Shown: positions 21,430 through 33,265, numbered from the stretch's first letter. The stretch is DNA of 64,000 nucleotides from Trichobilharzia regenti (GCA_944472135.2 OX235262.1:169197509-169261508); one strand, 5' to 3'. The notes: generated by a model from the sequence alone, not told the origin. Numbers and translations: made by a program.

Positions 21430-22224
21430 AAACAACTTCATGTCATTCCTTTGACTTGGTCAGAGTCGCCGTACTAGGCGACAACATACCGATGCAGAAC
21501 AAGGATTTCAGTCCAATAAAACCAGACAAAAGGAAACGCTTAATCAACTTATAAACAAGTAAATATGCTTCAGACCCATCCAAATACGACCTAATGAGCG
21601 GTTGAGGTGTTTATAGGTAGTGGAAAACAAGTTTCGCTGCACATCATTCTACTTGTCCCGCATTCACTGCTGGAATGTATAATAGTTTTCATAGGTGAAA
21701 TAAAGCACTACTTTATATATATTATATATATCTATGTGTCTATTGAGTAGTACAAAACTGCACAAAAAAATGTACCTACCTAGATTCTAAAATACCTGTT
21801 AAGATTACACTTTTACTTCCAGTTGAGACATTTATACTTTGCACGTGCACATATTAGTAGTGACCATGTAAACGCCTAACCTTTAGTAAATAGCAAGACA
21901 TGTATATTTTGTATAAATGTTTCCGATTTCACAGCACACAGAATGCGACATTTAAGACGTGTTGCCATATGTGTACATGTAAATATAAAACATTAAACAG
22001 GCAAAAGGCTACATGTATCATAAACTAAGGTGAATGCAGTTAGGTGCACTATTTCCTAACATATGTTTTAAGCCTGCAAACTTGTAGAGAAAGAAAATTG
22101 TTCCTACAGAATGCAACAGAATCGTTAACGTTAAATGCCTTCACAGGGATTCCTACCGTAGATACAATCATTTTTATCAGAGATTCAATTTGTTTCAAGT
22201 TGCCTGCAGTCCTAGCGATAAATC
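21430..22224. other. No recognised feature
   Basis: AT-rich sequence with a short TATA-type run near 21713-21731. A 63-codon ORF at 22044-22235 has no recognisable features. Confidence 0.3.
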
Positions 22225-22480
22225 GTTACCAGTGAGGTCTAACAGGTCAAGAGTGAGGATAAATACAGGTGCCAGTTGCTCTGAAATTATGAATTAGAAG
22301 ACAACAGAATTAGGTGACTCGCCATTGCATCGGATCCCAGTGGTTGAACGGTCTATGAGCTTGAATTTTGGTCGGAAAGTCCTCAGTTCGTTACACTGAA
22401 CAGTCTCAAGCATTAGAAAGAAACATATCTCTTGCACTCATTGGTTTTCATTTGTCCTCTAAGTGATACTCATCTTCGGA
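22225..22480 (+). repeat. Foldback repeat C, right half
   Basis: The centre-type block (ttaccagtgaggtctaacaggtc) is followed by a tRNA-like head (cccagtggttgaacggtctatgag) and a decayed tail. The HHR-like core is not recognisable. Confidence 0.5.
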
Positions 22481-23344
22481 ATTGAATTCTCTTAAGATTG
22501 CGGTATTTGACAGTGACCCGTTATACTTTGCAAAGTCTTCGGAAAATTTCATATAATCCATAAAGCATTAGACTTGTTAAGGACTCTAGTTGTGTATTTA
22601 CATGAATGAATGACAGACAGCTGATTATACTGATACTTTCATGATAAATTTTGTGAATTCTGTATGCTAAAGGATCATGATATAACCTTGGTCACAGTGT
22701 CGCATGATCACCTGCTGTGAAGCACACGCTGTCACTGACTGATATCTTATCACAGTAGAAAATCGCTAATGTCCAAGGTATACTAGATTTGTCTACATTT
22801 TGTACATTTTAGCGATTTTCACCTTAAAAATAATAATGTCAGTGAACACTTTCATTTCCGATCAGGTTATGCGCGAAATTAGGTTTTATGCAGGGAGAAA
22901 AACGATCAAAATTATTCTATTTTAACAAGAAAAAATGGCTTCCTCAACTAATCAACTGACATTTGCTAGTGAATTGAATTCATAGTACTAATTACTAACA
23001 GGTTTACTAAATGAATGTATTGAATTTGAAGATTTAATTCTGTTATGATTGATCCCAAACATGAAATGATGTAGACGTTGAGATGATGCAGGATAGACTC
23101 ATGCGTTACAGGATATCAGTTTCGGAAATGCCATATAAGCACGCATTGTATAGTGACTGTGATTTGTAAACAATTTATTGCAATATTTTGTGACAGAATT
23201 GACAGAAGTTAGAAATAATAGATCATTGAATTACAACGCAAGCAGCTGTTCGATAGGCGAAGTTGGTCTCGTAACCTGAAGTTTTCAGGTTTGATACTAC
23301 GGTGGGACTAATAGCTGAAGCCGTTATGCAAAGATTATAATTAA
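22481..23344. other. No recognised feature
   Basis: AT-rich sequence without recognised features. Confidence 0.35.
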
Positions 23345-24265
23345 AAGCTCTACCTATAAGTAAACCGAAAATCTGGGTAAGTTACGTTGATGATACATTT
23401 GCAATAATTAATAGAAATGATTTAGAATATACCCATAAATGAATAAACAACATATTTGAATACATAAAATTCTCAAGAAAAGGAGAATTAGATAACAGAA
23501 TCTCATTTTTAGATGTCTTAATCAGGAGAATCAACACAGGAAATTTAGAAACACAAGTATATAGAAAATCAACACGCACAGATCAAATACTCAACTATAC
23601 TAGCAATAATCCAATTACTCATTCACAAAAAAACGGTGTGGAGACATTGTTTAAAAGACTTCACACACATTGTAGCTCTCCAAAGTTGAAAAGAATGGGA
23701 GAAAAATACCTACAAACGGTCTTCAAAAAGAATGATTATCCACAAAATTTCATCAAAAAGTGTTTAAAGTCAAATCGAAACACAAACAAGAAACCATCGT
23801 CAAAGACCACAAGAAAATTCATTTTACCATACATGAGAAATATGTCTGAAATAACAGCTAGAATACTGAAGCCGTTTGATATAGATATAGCACACAAGCC
23901 AATCAAATCTCTTTATTCAATATTATGCGAACCGACAGATCCAACAGAAAAAGGGGATAAAATTATTACCACGAACTGCAACAAGCATTAAATCGGCCAA
24001 TGTGAGCATCCCCTTCTAATCAGAATTCAGGAAGACAAATCAGCCGTGAAAAGACACTATATATATGAACATATCCGCATGAACAATTATGGACACCAGT
24101 TTGATTGCGATAATGTCAAAATCTTAGGCAGGGTAAACACCAAAATTGCCAGAGAACTCCCTGAAGCCTGGTCCTCAAACGAAAATGTAACTAACAAACA
24201 CGTTAATATAGATGAAATATACCAACTAATAAAAAGTAAATCATGTGACGAGAAAGTTTAAAATC
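23345..24265 (+). pseudogene. Penelope-like element PLE-1: RT C-terminal half plus GIY-YIG
   Basis: The frame opens in the palm of a PLE reverse transcriptase: KIWVSYVDDTFAII has the catalytic YVDD at 23383-23394. ISFLDVLIRR, TRTDQILNYTSNNPITHSQK, NDYPQNFIKKCLK and KFILPYMRNMSE follow in the order typical of PLEs. The endonuclease begins near 23970 as NCNKH, a stop, IGQ (a damaged YIG), continues as RIQEDKSAVKRH and ends with NNYGHQFDCDNVKILGR and KHVNIDEIYQLIKSK. In-frame stops occur near 23440 and at 23989-23991, and at least one residue block is missing in the GIY-YIG part, so it is a pseudogene. The 5' half is absent. An HHR motif lies about 100 nt past the end, as expected for PLEs. The copy at 39840-40720 is a rearranged relative. 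Confidence 0.85.
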
Positions 24266-24368
24266 CAAGTCAATAGAAAATTTTTAATGCATATGTAATG
24301 ATGGTTACCGGGAGACGCAATTATATCACTCATGGAGAAATTTAAAACATTACACTTTATGCTGAAAA

Positions 24369-24415
24369 CTGCGCTGAAGATGTTGTCCAGAAGGAGGACA
24401 ACGAAAGCTCGGCAA
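24369..24415 (+). ncRNA. Hammerhead ribozyme motif downstream of PLE-1
   Basis: Stem I ctgcg (24369-24373) faces ggcaa (24411-24415) with a mismatch at the first pair. Core CTGAAGA is at 24374-24380. One extra U follows, then stem II GTTGTCC/GGACAAC (7 perfect pairs, 24382-24388 with 24396-24402), GAAA at 24403-24406, and AGCT with C24410 at the expected cleavage site. Comparison of the three PLE-1-type copies suggests an ancestral stem I of TTGCG/CGCAA. Confidence 0.7.
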
Positions 24416-24444
24416 CTAAACCAACCAGCTCACAGAACGCTGTT

Positions 24445-24900
24445 GATTTCAAACTATGGTGGGTTATTGGGTGTCCTCTGAAATCCTCTTTAGATTGACA
24501 CGTGGTTACGCCGACGCTCTTATTTCCTCCTCACGTGATTTCTTTCATATCATACTCGAGTTAACGCTCCACCCATCGTTCCCCATTCGACTTCCACTTG
24601 AGGCCCTGTTTGGAGCGCGAAGTCAACCGAGGGTTTCTTCAATCTGTATCAAATCTATCTCAGTTTTCTTTAGAATATTTTATAGGCTGTCAGCTGTTGG
24701 TTGGTTAGTTCCCAGAGTTCATTGTTGCTAATTTATTCCAACCTTTTAATTTTAATTATGGAGCTACCAAAGGCAGGAGTTGATCAGCATGAAGTTTCAA
24801 TTTCGCTGATCCCTCTACCAATTTGTTGGAATTAGGAATACCATTAGTGATAGTAGGATGACAGCCTCTTCTTCTTCTTCTGTCTTGACTTCAAAGTCTT
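24445..24900 (-). mobile_element. RTE-clade LINE, 3' fragment
   Basis: On the minus strand it follows the RTE C-terminal region: the 'ctcctcacgtgatttctttc' and 'ttcgacttccacttgaggcc' blocks match the corresponding parts of other RTE copies. A cttcttcttcttct run lies near 24869, and a start-proximal block matches 34420-34435 ('aggaataccattagtgat'). The middle is deleted. The ORF 24456-24731 on the plus strand is antisense to it. Confidence 0.65.
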
Positions 24901-25659
24901 TGTCGTCAAATAGCTGTCCTAGTACATACATTCAAATATTCAACTGGCTAAACCGTTTAAATTAATAAAACAGCTCAGTGAAACAGTATCATTTACTGGT
25001 TTCACTGTGTAATACATCTAATAGACAAACTAATATGGAGTTACTTACTACCATAGTGCCCAAGTTTTACACATATATTAAGACATCTCAACTCAAAAAT
25101 CATTTTAAACAAGCAGCTCGACACCCCAGCAAGAACTTCAGTAACCGAAATGAAGCCCTGCTAAATAAATCTTGAAATAATTTTTTAAGTTTGAGTTATC
25201 CACTTAGACGTGATGCAACATCTAACTGGATGCCATATGTTTGTTCTCTGAGCTGTTTGTAACTCGTTTTTGACATTGTCGCTGAAGGTATCCAAATAGA
25301 TAATGAGAATTTTCCATTCACTTTACCAAGCAGCTCAAGAATAGGAAAATACCAGAACTAAACTTAGACAATTGCTATCATAATAGATAAAAGTTAGGCC
25401 AAAATACTCAAACTATTAACATGCTTTGAGATCTGGTAGTTTTAAATTGTTTGATGAATATTAAGCGTCCGATGAGATAAATGTCTAACAATAGGGAAGG
25501 TAACGAATTTGGAGTAATTTGTCCCAATAAAGCTCAGACGCATACAGTGTCGGTTTCATCATTCAAAAACAGAAATCCTATCCGGTTGAGATAAAGTTTT
25601 ATTATTCAAACAAAGAAAATTCACATAAAACACGCAGGTCCCTTGTACTTTCCATTAAA
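24901..25659. other. Mostly unassigned; a repeat F tail remnant
   Basis: At 25030-25080, tatggagttacttactaccat and cccaagttttacac match the sequence beyond the repeat F tail at 1874-1920. The rest is unassigned. Confidence 0.35.
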
Positions 25660-26285
25660 TTAAAAATCAGTCGTGATTATAGGCACGAATAGGGATGTCA
25701 AAACCGGTATCGTAAAAGCAGGACAGATATTCATCACTCTGAAACCAGTTTCAAAGTATTCTATAGCAAGCATAAAGCACAAGATTTTGCTTTTCAACAC
25801 TAATGATAACTCAGTTGGTACTTATATATGGATCAGAAAAGTGACGCATCACGTAAAATATTTTTAACAGGCTGCAGACATATTTCAACAACTGCTTACG
25901 CGCTATACTAAAGATTAGATGACCTAAAAAGATTCACAACAGAAAAACTTTAGGAAGAAATCAATCAAGAACCTAAAGGCCAACAAATATGATGAAAGAA
26001 ATGTAGATGGATCCAAGACTCTCTGAGAAGGCAGTCGAGTGACACCACACACCACGTCCTTAAGCGAAGCCCCCATGAGAAATTAAAAGTAAGGCGTAGG
26101 TCCGAAGGTGATATGGATGAGATCGTATAAGGCGGAGGTGGAGGGCCTTTTGAACAATCGCAGAGTCATCTAAAGAGGACCACAGAGAGCTGGATAAAAT
26201 GGAAATGTGCTTCTTAAGGCCTAATGTTCCACTTGGAACCCAAATGAATAAAAATTTGTAAGGATAATAACAATTTTCCACTGAA
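25660..26285 (+). mobile_element. RTE-clade LINE, 3' fragment
   Basis: Joined frames show TNRDVKTGIVKAGQIFITLK, matching the TxxDVKxxIRKARxxFxxLK block of other copies. Then come KILLFNTN, a broken C-terminal region with NNCLRAILKIR, and the final CFLRPNVPLGTQMN-like untranslated end. Multiple stops. RT blocks before this point are absent. Confidence 0.75.
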
Positions 26286-26289
26286 GAAA

Positions 26290-26819
26290 CTGATAAAAGA
26301 ATAAGATTGTTGAGTAATTTTCTTCTGTTATTACCGACAAAAAATTGCTGATTCGTTAATCAATCATCTTTGAATTGTAAACAACTAGACGCTGACTTCA
26401 GAAAAACACTTGTTTTTGAATAACATACAGCCAATTTAGACGATTGAATTTGTTGATAAGGGGTTTTTTGGAAAAGAAAGCACTTTATTTAACTAGTAAA
26501 CAGTCTTATGAACAGTCTAACGATTCATTTTACAGCCGATCGGAAGGAAAAAACATTAGATATAACAAGAATATGCAGTAGAAACATATTGTATGACATG
26601 AGATCAACATGAAACTTTCGTGTTGATGTGGTATTAAGTAAACAAAATGAAAAAAAAATAATTTTTGACGTAAACAATTTTTCCACTCATTAATAATCAG
26701 ATGAAAGATACGAAAAAATAAAAGTCATGGCTACTGAATTGTAACAGTGCGTATATACTCCTAACAGAGTAAGAAAGTTAATTTGTAAGTATTTGATTTG
26801 TTTCAAGTTTGACCATGGG
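26290..26819. other. No recognised feature
   Basis: AT-rich sequence without recognised features. Confidence 0.35.
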
Positions 26820-27180
26820 ATGACGTTACCCGGAGTTCTAATGATTAGGCGTCACCAGTAGGGTTCACCCGGTTGGAAGTCAAGAGAAGTACTCAATGTT
26901 GACGTTACTTGATGGTCTTGCTAAAACCATGAATCAGTAGATAATGGAATTCATTGACCATTGAGTCATTTCCTATTGACTGAATGGTCTACGAGCTTGA
27001 CTTGTAGCCGAATGGTCTCATGTTCAAAATCTGATGGGTGCGTACTGCCTAAGAGTGTCAAGTTATAGGACGAAACAGCTGTCCAGTACTCCTGAGTAGT
27101 TCTCAGTGATTCTCTAACTGATATCAGTCCGTGTCCACACTTGGAAGTATGGAGTGCAGACTGTTCTTAAACATATGTCA
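26820..27180 (+). repeat. Foldback repeat C, centre and right arm
   Basis: A centre (gtcaccagtagggttcaccc) leads to a tRNA-like head (gactgaatggtctacgagcttg) and an HHR-like tail: GTACTG, a damaged core (CCTAAGA), GTGTC...GGAC, GAAA, CAGCTGTC, CAGTAC. Stem I is kept as six complementary bases. Confidence 0.7.
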
Positions 27181-27289
27181 GGGAACTATCTTTTATAAAG
27201 CTGATAATTGGTAGTACGTGTTGAAGAGGTAGGAGACGAGAAATCGATGAGAAATGTTGTCCAACTTTTACCTCTTTTCAGGTATTGGT

Positions 27290-27605
27290 TTGTAGGGATT
27301 TGGTTGATTGGTTACAGGATTTCATTATGAACTGACACTGCTTAGAGTACTACTGGAGTACTGGACATCTGTTTCATCCTAGTTGGTAACTCTCCAGCAG
27401 CATGCACCCATCAGGGTTCGAACCCAGGACTTTCTGGTTACAAGGGGAGCTCGTAGACCATTAAGCCAGTGGGACATGATCCAATGACCCATGAATTCCA
27501 AGTTCTGCCTATCCACTCTTTCCATAGTGTCGAGAGTCAGACATACGGCTTCATGCTTTAAGCCTACAAGTCTCACTAGGTGTTGCATGGTCTTCATGGG
27601 TTAGG
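27290..27605 (-). repeat. Foldback repeat C, left arm
   Basis: On the minus strand: tRNA-like head (GGTTCGAACCC inverse near 27416), then ATGCTG, CTGGAGA, GTTACC...GGAT, GAAA, CAGATGTC, CAGTAC. It is the only C copy with CTG at positions 3-5 of the core, but position 6 is G instead of A. Confidence 0.7.
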
Positions 27606-28069
27606 TTTTCTATCATCTGCTGGAAAATGGACCACGAATGACATACCTAGTTGGCGAGCATTTTGTCACCGGACGAAAGACGAAAAAAACCCTGCTGTTC
27701 TGGCAGTCGGAATCAGGCCACCTGGACGAAAACGGAAACACTTTGTAATTTGAAGAAAGCTTCTTTGACTTGTTTACTGTACTAAATACACAACATTTTG
27801 AATAAGTGACTGAATTTACTGAATTTTAAAGTTTTTAAGATGTATTCTACTTCATTTAGTGCAAACAATTTATTGTGAACTAGAAAACGGATCTTTCTTT
27901 AAGTTATCAAAACTTCATTTCATCCTTACATTTCAGTGCTGTGATTTGATGCGATTTATCTTACAGATTGCATTCTGAAAAGATGTCTTCAGAAAGGTTT
28001 TGGATATATGCGCTTCTAAATATTAAAACCCATGTGTGAATTCATTATTTCACCAACGAACCAATAGAA
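27606..28069. other. No recognised feature
   Basis: AT-rich sequence without recognised features. Confidence 0.35.
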
Positions 28070-28740
28070 TCATTTATTATCACTAGTATTCCTTTGGGTT
28101 TCTAATGGAAAATAAGGCTTCTCCATTTCATCCTATTCGCTGTAGTCCATTTTGGCTGACCTCACGACTGAGCATCAACTTTCATCTCCTCTTCACATCA
28201 TCTCCTCTATTCAACAGTGTCCTCAGTGTGTGTCGGCTTCTTCTCAATTATCTTCTACACATTTCTTGAGAGACAGGTTCATGATCAGTTTATCTACGGA
28301 ATTTCTTGTTGGTAATTCTTTCTTGTCTGTCGATTCATCTTCATTGGATAGCTAGCGAAGGCAGCTGCTGGTGAAAGTCTTCAGACATGCATTTGGTGAC
28401 GCGTGTAGCAATTTTATGACCCGTATAGAAGAAGCGACTGACTTAACAATGGTGTTAAAATACCACATTTTGTTGTTTATACTGAACGAGGAATTCCATA
28501 CTGACTACAAGTTGATAAGGGTCTCTCTTGCCTTTTCAATTCTGGCTGGTTTCGGCATCCTCATACATGTTGTCACCTGACGATTATGATGCTTAGATAA
28601 GTGGGGGGAAGTGAAGCTTTTCAGATTCCTTCCGTTCACTGTGACTGATGTTAGCTTTAGTTGTTGTTAGTTGGTTATCAGTAAGAGAGTAGGGTAGTCA
28701 AATATGGTAATGCTGATTTCCGTCATTTAACAGATAAGAA
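28070..28740 (-). mobile_element. RTE-clade LINE, 3' fragment
   Basis: The minus strand follows the RTE C-terminal end: cctttgggtttctaatgg at the 3' terminus, then 'ctacacatttcttgagagacagg', 'gtgacgcgtgtagcaattttatg' and 'gacttaacaatggtgttaaaat' in the same order as in 33440-34444. Both plus-strand ORFs (28152-28355 and 28371-28580) are antisense to it. Confidence 0.7.
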
Positions 28741-29589
28741 ACATATAATTAGAAATCGCAAAAAAGGCTTTGAGAATTATATTGATGCAGCACACCTCCG
28801 TACATATACTTTTTAATACATAGAGTGACTGGCAGTCGAAAAGATTGAAAAAAATAGCTTCTTTCTTGTTTGGATAAAACCTATAATCCAATTGTGAAGC
28901 ATAGTAATTAAAATCTAGAATTTATTCACACGTTAAATCCAACCTGAAGGAATAAAAATTGAAAAAATAAAAGCTTTAAGTCTTTTCAGTAATTCCCTGA
29001 TAGTTGTGTGTGCCGAACTTGATTTTGAAGTCTCTGACTGTTAGACAAATCAACTTGTAGGGGACTAATATTAGAGTTCACTAATATTACAAATATGAGA
29101 AATATAATCCAAGTCAATGAAATGTTAAATAACAATATATTACCAAAAATGCAGTGACGAGTTATATCAACAAAAAGGATTACTTGGATATAAAGTTTAG
29201 GTCCTCTGCTACAAATGTTTTATATAACCCCCGGGTACGTTAATTGTTTGGGTTGCGTCTGCTGTAGCTGCTGTGTTCCGGTTGTAGAAACGTCTTCGGT
29301 TGAGAGCAGTAGACTCCTACAATAAATCCGAAGTATACAACACGGTGTGAGTTGGGCAGTAAGCAGAAATAACCAGGGAGAAGGCGAAGTCTCCAACAGC
29401 AAAGTGTATTTTCAATTGTACCCGGAAGTTATGTATATTTCAACAAGAAGCGTTTTCATCAAAATCATGTACAATATTTCCAATTTCTACAAATAACCAA
29501 AAAGTGTACAATTGCGTTGTTACGTACTCCACAAACTTTTTTCAATATATTATTCGACTATCGTAGACTTTTAGATGAATTTCCAGTGG
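28741..29589. other. No recognised feature
   Basis: AT-rich sequence. A 60-codon minus-strand ORF at 29220-29402 in a slightly GC-richer patch has no recognisable features. Confidence 0.3.
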
Positions 29590-30145
29590 TTTGTTCTCAG
29601 GGATTTGATTTATTCCAGATTTGACCACAGATTGATATCAGTTGGAGAACTGTTGAAGTCTACGAAGTGCTTGATAGCTGTTTAGTCCTAGTGGTTGGGT
29701 CTCATCGGCAGTACACACTCACCAGAGTTCTAGCCCAGGACCTTAAGATTTAATGGTAAGGTCGTAGGCTAACCACCCAGTGGCACCAGATTCAATGGCC
29801 CATAAATCCTTACTTCTACCAGCAAGTGATTTTAACCCAGCCAATCACCAGCTAATATCATTTTCAAGTAATTGTCCTCACTGTTGACCTGGTGGACCCC
29901 AGGTGGCTGGTGGTCCATCTAAAATACCGATTTTTAGGATGTTGGAATTCATAGGCTGGCCATTGAGTGTGGTTCCAGTGGCTTAATGGTTCACTGGGTT
30001 ATTTTGCAGCGGGAAGGTACCAGGTTTAAAACAAGGTGGATACATTTATTAGTGAATCGCAGACTAGGATGAAGTAGATGTTCAGCACTCCGTGGTTTTC
30101 AATGGTTCTGTGAGAGATATCGATTCGTGACTAAATTATGAGAAG
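29590..30145. repeat. Foldback repeat C, both arms
   Basis: The left arm (29590-29800, minus) holds GTACTG, CCGATGA, GACCC...GGAC, TAAA, CAGCTATC. The centre has agtgattttaacccagcc and 'cctggtggacccc'. The right arm (29970-30130, plus) has a tRNA-like head (ccagtggcttaatggttcac) and a decayed tail ending in actccgtggttttcaatgg. The GAAA box is lost in the left arm. Confidence 0.65.
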
Positions 30146-30148
30146 AAT

Positions 30149-30455
30149 ATCTAATAAAAATCTTACCTCATGCTGCAAGGCTTATGTCATCAAGTAACCT
30201 CAATTATCCAGATCGTTGTGAAAAGCCTTCATTTATGCAGGCCTACGAATCGGTTTCCAGTGGATGTTGTTATGTTGAGAGCATAGTTCACATACTTTCT
30301 AAAGACATATCTTCGCGTCATCCTGAATGGTCAACAAAAAGAGAATGTAAGGCAATATCTAGTGCAATTCTTGAGCACCTGTTGCACTTAGACCACGCAG
30401 CTGTAACGAAGTCTTCTTTTAAGATTATCTACAAGGTGATACTAAATGATACAAG
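30149..30455 (+). CDS. Possible host-gene exon, unknown protein
   Basis: A frame open from about 30149 (a TGA lies just before) to a TAA at 30493 encodes a compositionally normal, helix-prone protein segment, unlike the degenerate ORFs around it: KILPHAARLMSSSNL, then EKPSFMQAYESVSSGCCYVE, HPEWSTKRECKAISSAILEH and LLHLDHAAVTKSSFKIIYKV. At 30451-30460, ACAAG followed by GTGCGT is a plausible 5' splice site, and a second candidate (ACAAG/GTGATA) lies at 30431. A clean acceptor is not visible: the 5' edge abuts a foldback repeat. I do not recognise the family. It could be a real exon, a processed fragment, or an unrecognised element ORF. Confidence 0.35.
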
Positions 30456-30699
30456 GTGCGTTAGGTTTTCGCATATGTGCGTAGTGATTTGTTAATATAA
30501 TCCTGAATTCCCTGTACAGAAAACATTTGTTCAGTCTCTTAATCCATCATGGTCTTTATCTCTTTTACTTTTGGTAGTTAATTCACTACGATCACTCGTA
30601 CATGTTTCTTTCGGACATTTTCTCCCCTTTTCGCAATTTTCAAGCGAACACTCAACTATCTTTCTTCTCATTGCATGACAATTTTAACCTTATCAAGCT

Positions 30700-31290
30700 T
30701 GAAACCATTTCATTCTTTGGTTGTAGGATTTCACCATGCGCTGACATCATTTAGAGAACCACTGGAAAACCTGGAGTACTGGACAGCTGTTTCGTTCTTC
30801 AGTAGTAAGCACCCACCGCGATTCGAACTCAGGACCTTCTGGTTACAAGGCGAGCTCGTAAACCATCTAACCACTGGGATCCTTTCCAATGGCCAGTGCA
30901 TGAATTTTAACTTCTGACAATTGATGACATTGAGCGAAAACTTCTCAATGTCTTCTTCGATGAGTTACTGCATCAACTTCAACCAGCTGCACCCTACTGG
31001 TCACGACTTCCCACTAAAACCCTAGGAAACTGACTGATTACAGCCAGTCACTAGTCAGCATTGCGAAGTGATTGTGCTATATTATGAATTGGTAGAGATT
31101 AGAATTCATGTACTGTCCATTGGATAGGGTCCCAGTGGTTTAATGGTTTATGAGCTCGGTTTGAAACCAGAAGGTCCTGAGTTCGAACCTCAGTGATAGC
31201 GTACTGATGAAGAGTCCCAAACTAGGGCGAAAATGTTAGCCGTCCCGTGCTATCAGGTTTCCCGATGGTTTTCTACATGATGTCACCTCA
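30700..31290. repeat. Foldback repeat C, both arms
   Basis: The left arm (30715-30900, minus) carries a tRNA-like head and an HHR-like tail with stem II deleted (ACTGAAGAACGAAACAGCTG). The right arm (31120-31290, plus) has the head ccagtggtttaatggtttat and the tail GTACTG, ATGAAGA, GTCC...GGGC, GAAA. The ORF 30675-30917 is antisense to the left arm. Confidence 0.75.
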
Positions 31291-32034
31291 TGGCGACATC
31301 CTCCGAGCAATCAAAAAAATTCCGTACAAACACCAATACTCGAAAAATTTCATCCATTATTTCACTGCCTAAAACGTACTTTTAATTTTTTATAGTAAAT
31401 TTCGGAGACCGTTTCTGATTACTTATGTCACATACAGACCCCTATTGCTCAGTAATATATTGCTACTATGAGTTCACGGTAAGTATAATTACTATTGTAC
31501 AAACTGTGTAGAGGACTTCGTCGATTAAGAACACTTTCTTTGCCGTACTGTTTATTCTTCTGCTCATAACTAATCGACTTCTGAAATTTCTTTCTGTATG
31601 TAATATGTTATGTGATAGTAAATAAACATTCCAAAATCGTCACAATTCGAAGGAAACAAACAATCTGTTCATCTGAATGCTAGATAATAATCGATCTTTT
31701 CACGTTCACAGTTCACTGAGTGTAACACTTAGAACCGGCTCGTTGTGGTCTGAACGCAAGAAACCAGTATTTGCGTTCCACTGACCGAAATTTCCTTGAG
31801 TTACTTACAGTCACGTTATATCCTAAAAATAGTAAAATGGAGGTTGCTTGAAAGTAAATCTGTGGTACTAGTTGAGAGTAATAACACATCAAAAAGTGAA
31901 ATGACCTCAATACTGCTGTTAGGCAGTGGTATAGAAAAGGTGAGTGTCTAAACAAGAAGAACAAGTATTGTGCAAGAATTGCCTGAGAATCAAGTACAAC
32001 GTTCTCCAGAAGATCGGATATAGATATTCAAAGT
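31291..32034. other. Mostly unassigned; repeat G remnant at 31700-31770
   Basis: At 31730-31765 the minus strand carries the gcgttcagaccacaacgag box of repeat G. The rest is AT-rich and unassigned; the 83-codon minus-strand ORF 31713-31964 overlaps the remnant. Confidence 0.35.
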
Positions 32035-32420
32035 ATCCAAATAAGTTACAGGATTTCATGATGAGCTGACATCAGTTAGAGAACCATTGGAAAACTTGGG
32101 AGTGCAGAACATCTGTCTGGTTCTAGTTTAGGACTTCCCATCATAACTCATCCACGGCCAGGTCCGAACTCAGGATCTTCTAAACACAAGGCGAGTTAGC
32201 TTGTAGACCATTAAGCCACTGGGACCCGATCCAATGGCTCGTGAATTCTACCCTCCATCAATTTTACGACATAGCTGAACCACTAGCCAATTTCATCTGT
32301 GAGTATTTGTCCTCACGCCCAACCTGGTATACCCTACTGGTCACGACTTCTTATTAGAACGACAGATAACTACCTAATTAAATAGAGCTGGTCACTAGTG
32401 AGATTAGATAGTCAGTGACA
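32035..32420 (-). repeat. Foldback repeat C, left arm and centre
   Basis: It has the arm end gatttcatgatgagctgaca, a decayed HHR-like tail (minus) and the inverse tRNA-like head with aagccactgggacccgatcc, then the centre 'ctactggtcacgacttc'. Confidence 0.65.
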
Positions 32421-32799
32421 GATTTTTCAAACAGTTATTCCATTACATTCATTTCTCATGTGTTGTCACATGGCGAATCCACTGTTACGTTGGACAGTGA
32501 TGCGAAATACCACTCATAAATATTTGTAGAAATCAAGGTCGAAAGAAATTACTTTCTCTGAAGCTATACTTAACTACGGTGAAGTGCAATATTGATTGAT
32601 AAAGCTGAAAATTCTTTGATTACCTTTTCATAGGGTTTAAATTCAGGCTGTAACACTGATGACAGTAATATAGTAGTTATTCAGCAGAATTAAAAATAAT
32701 AAAAAAGTCTCACAACGAAAGAAGTGAGTACTAAGTGAGAATGGAACAGCTGTACAGTACTCTCGAGTTTTTCGATAGATCTAACTTTCAACAGTAAGT

Positions 32800-33265
32800 T
32801 TTTTGTAGATATTCGATTGGCTACAGGTTTGATCACGAGCTTACATGAGTCATAGAACGACCTGAAAACCTGAGACAAATGGTTCATCCTACTTTCGAAT
32901 TCATCTGCTATACGCACCCATCCCGGATCCAAAGTCAGGCCCTTCCAGTCACAATTTGAGCTCGACTTGGTGGCTCATGAATTCTATTCGCTTGACAAAG
33001 TAACCAGATACTCATTAGTGATTGGCTACAGGTCGGAGTTGGCTGATGGCAACTGTCCTAAACCACGAATCGCTAGAAGCCAGAATTCAGAGGTTATAGA
33101 GATGGTTCTCAGTGACTCAGTGTTGTAGGAGATGGCCTTGTAACCAGGTGGTTGAACCCCCATGATTGTGTACGACCGGAGAGTTTCAAACTTAAACGAA
33201 ACAGCCGTCCAATACATCCAGCTGGTTTGCAATGGCTCCCTAACTAAAATCAATCTGTGATCAAA
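32800..33265. repeat. Foldback repeat C, both arms, decayed
   Basis: The left arm (32815-32960, minus) is heavily decayed. The right arm (33090-33250, plus) keeps GAAA and CAGCCGTC, and its stem II has changed on both sides to GTTT (33183-33186) and AAAC (33094-33097 plus 100, that is 33194-33197), while the core reads CCGGAGA. Confidence 0.6.
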
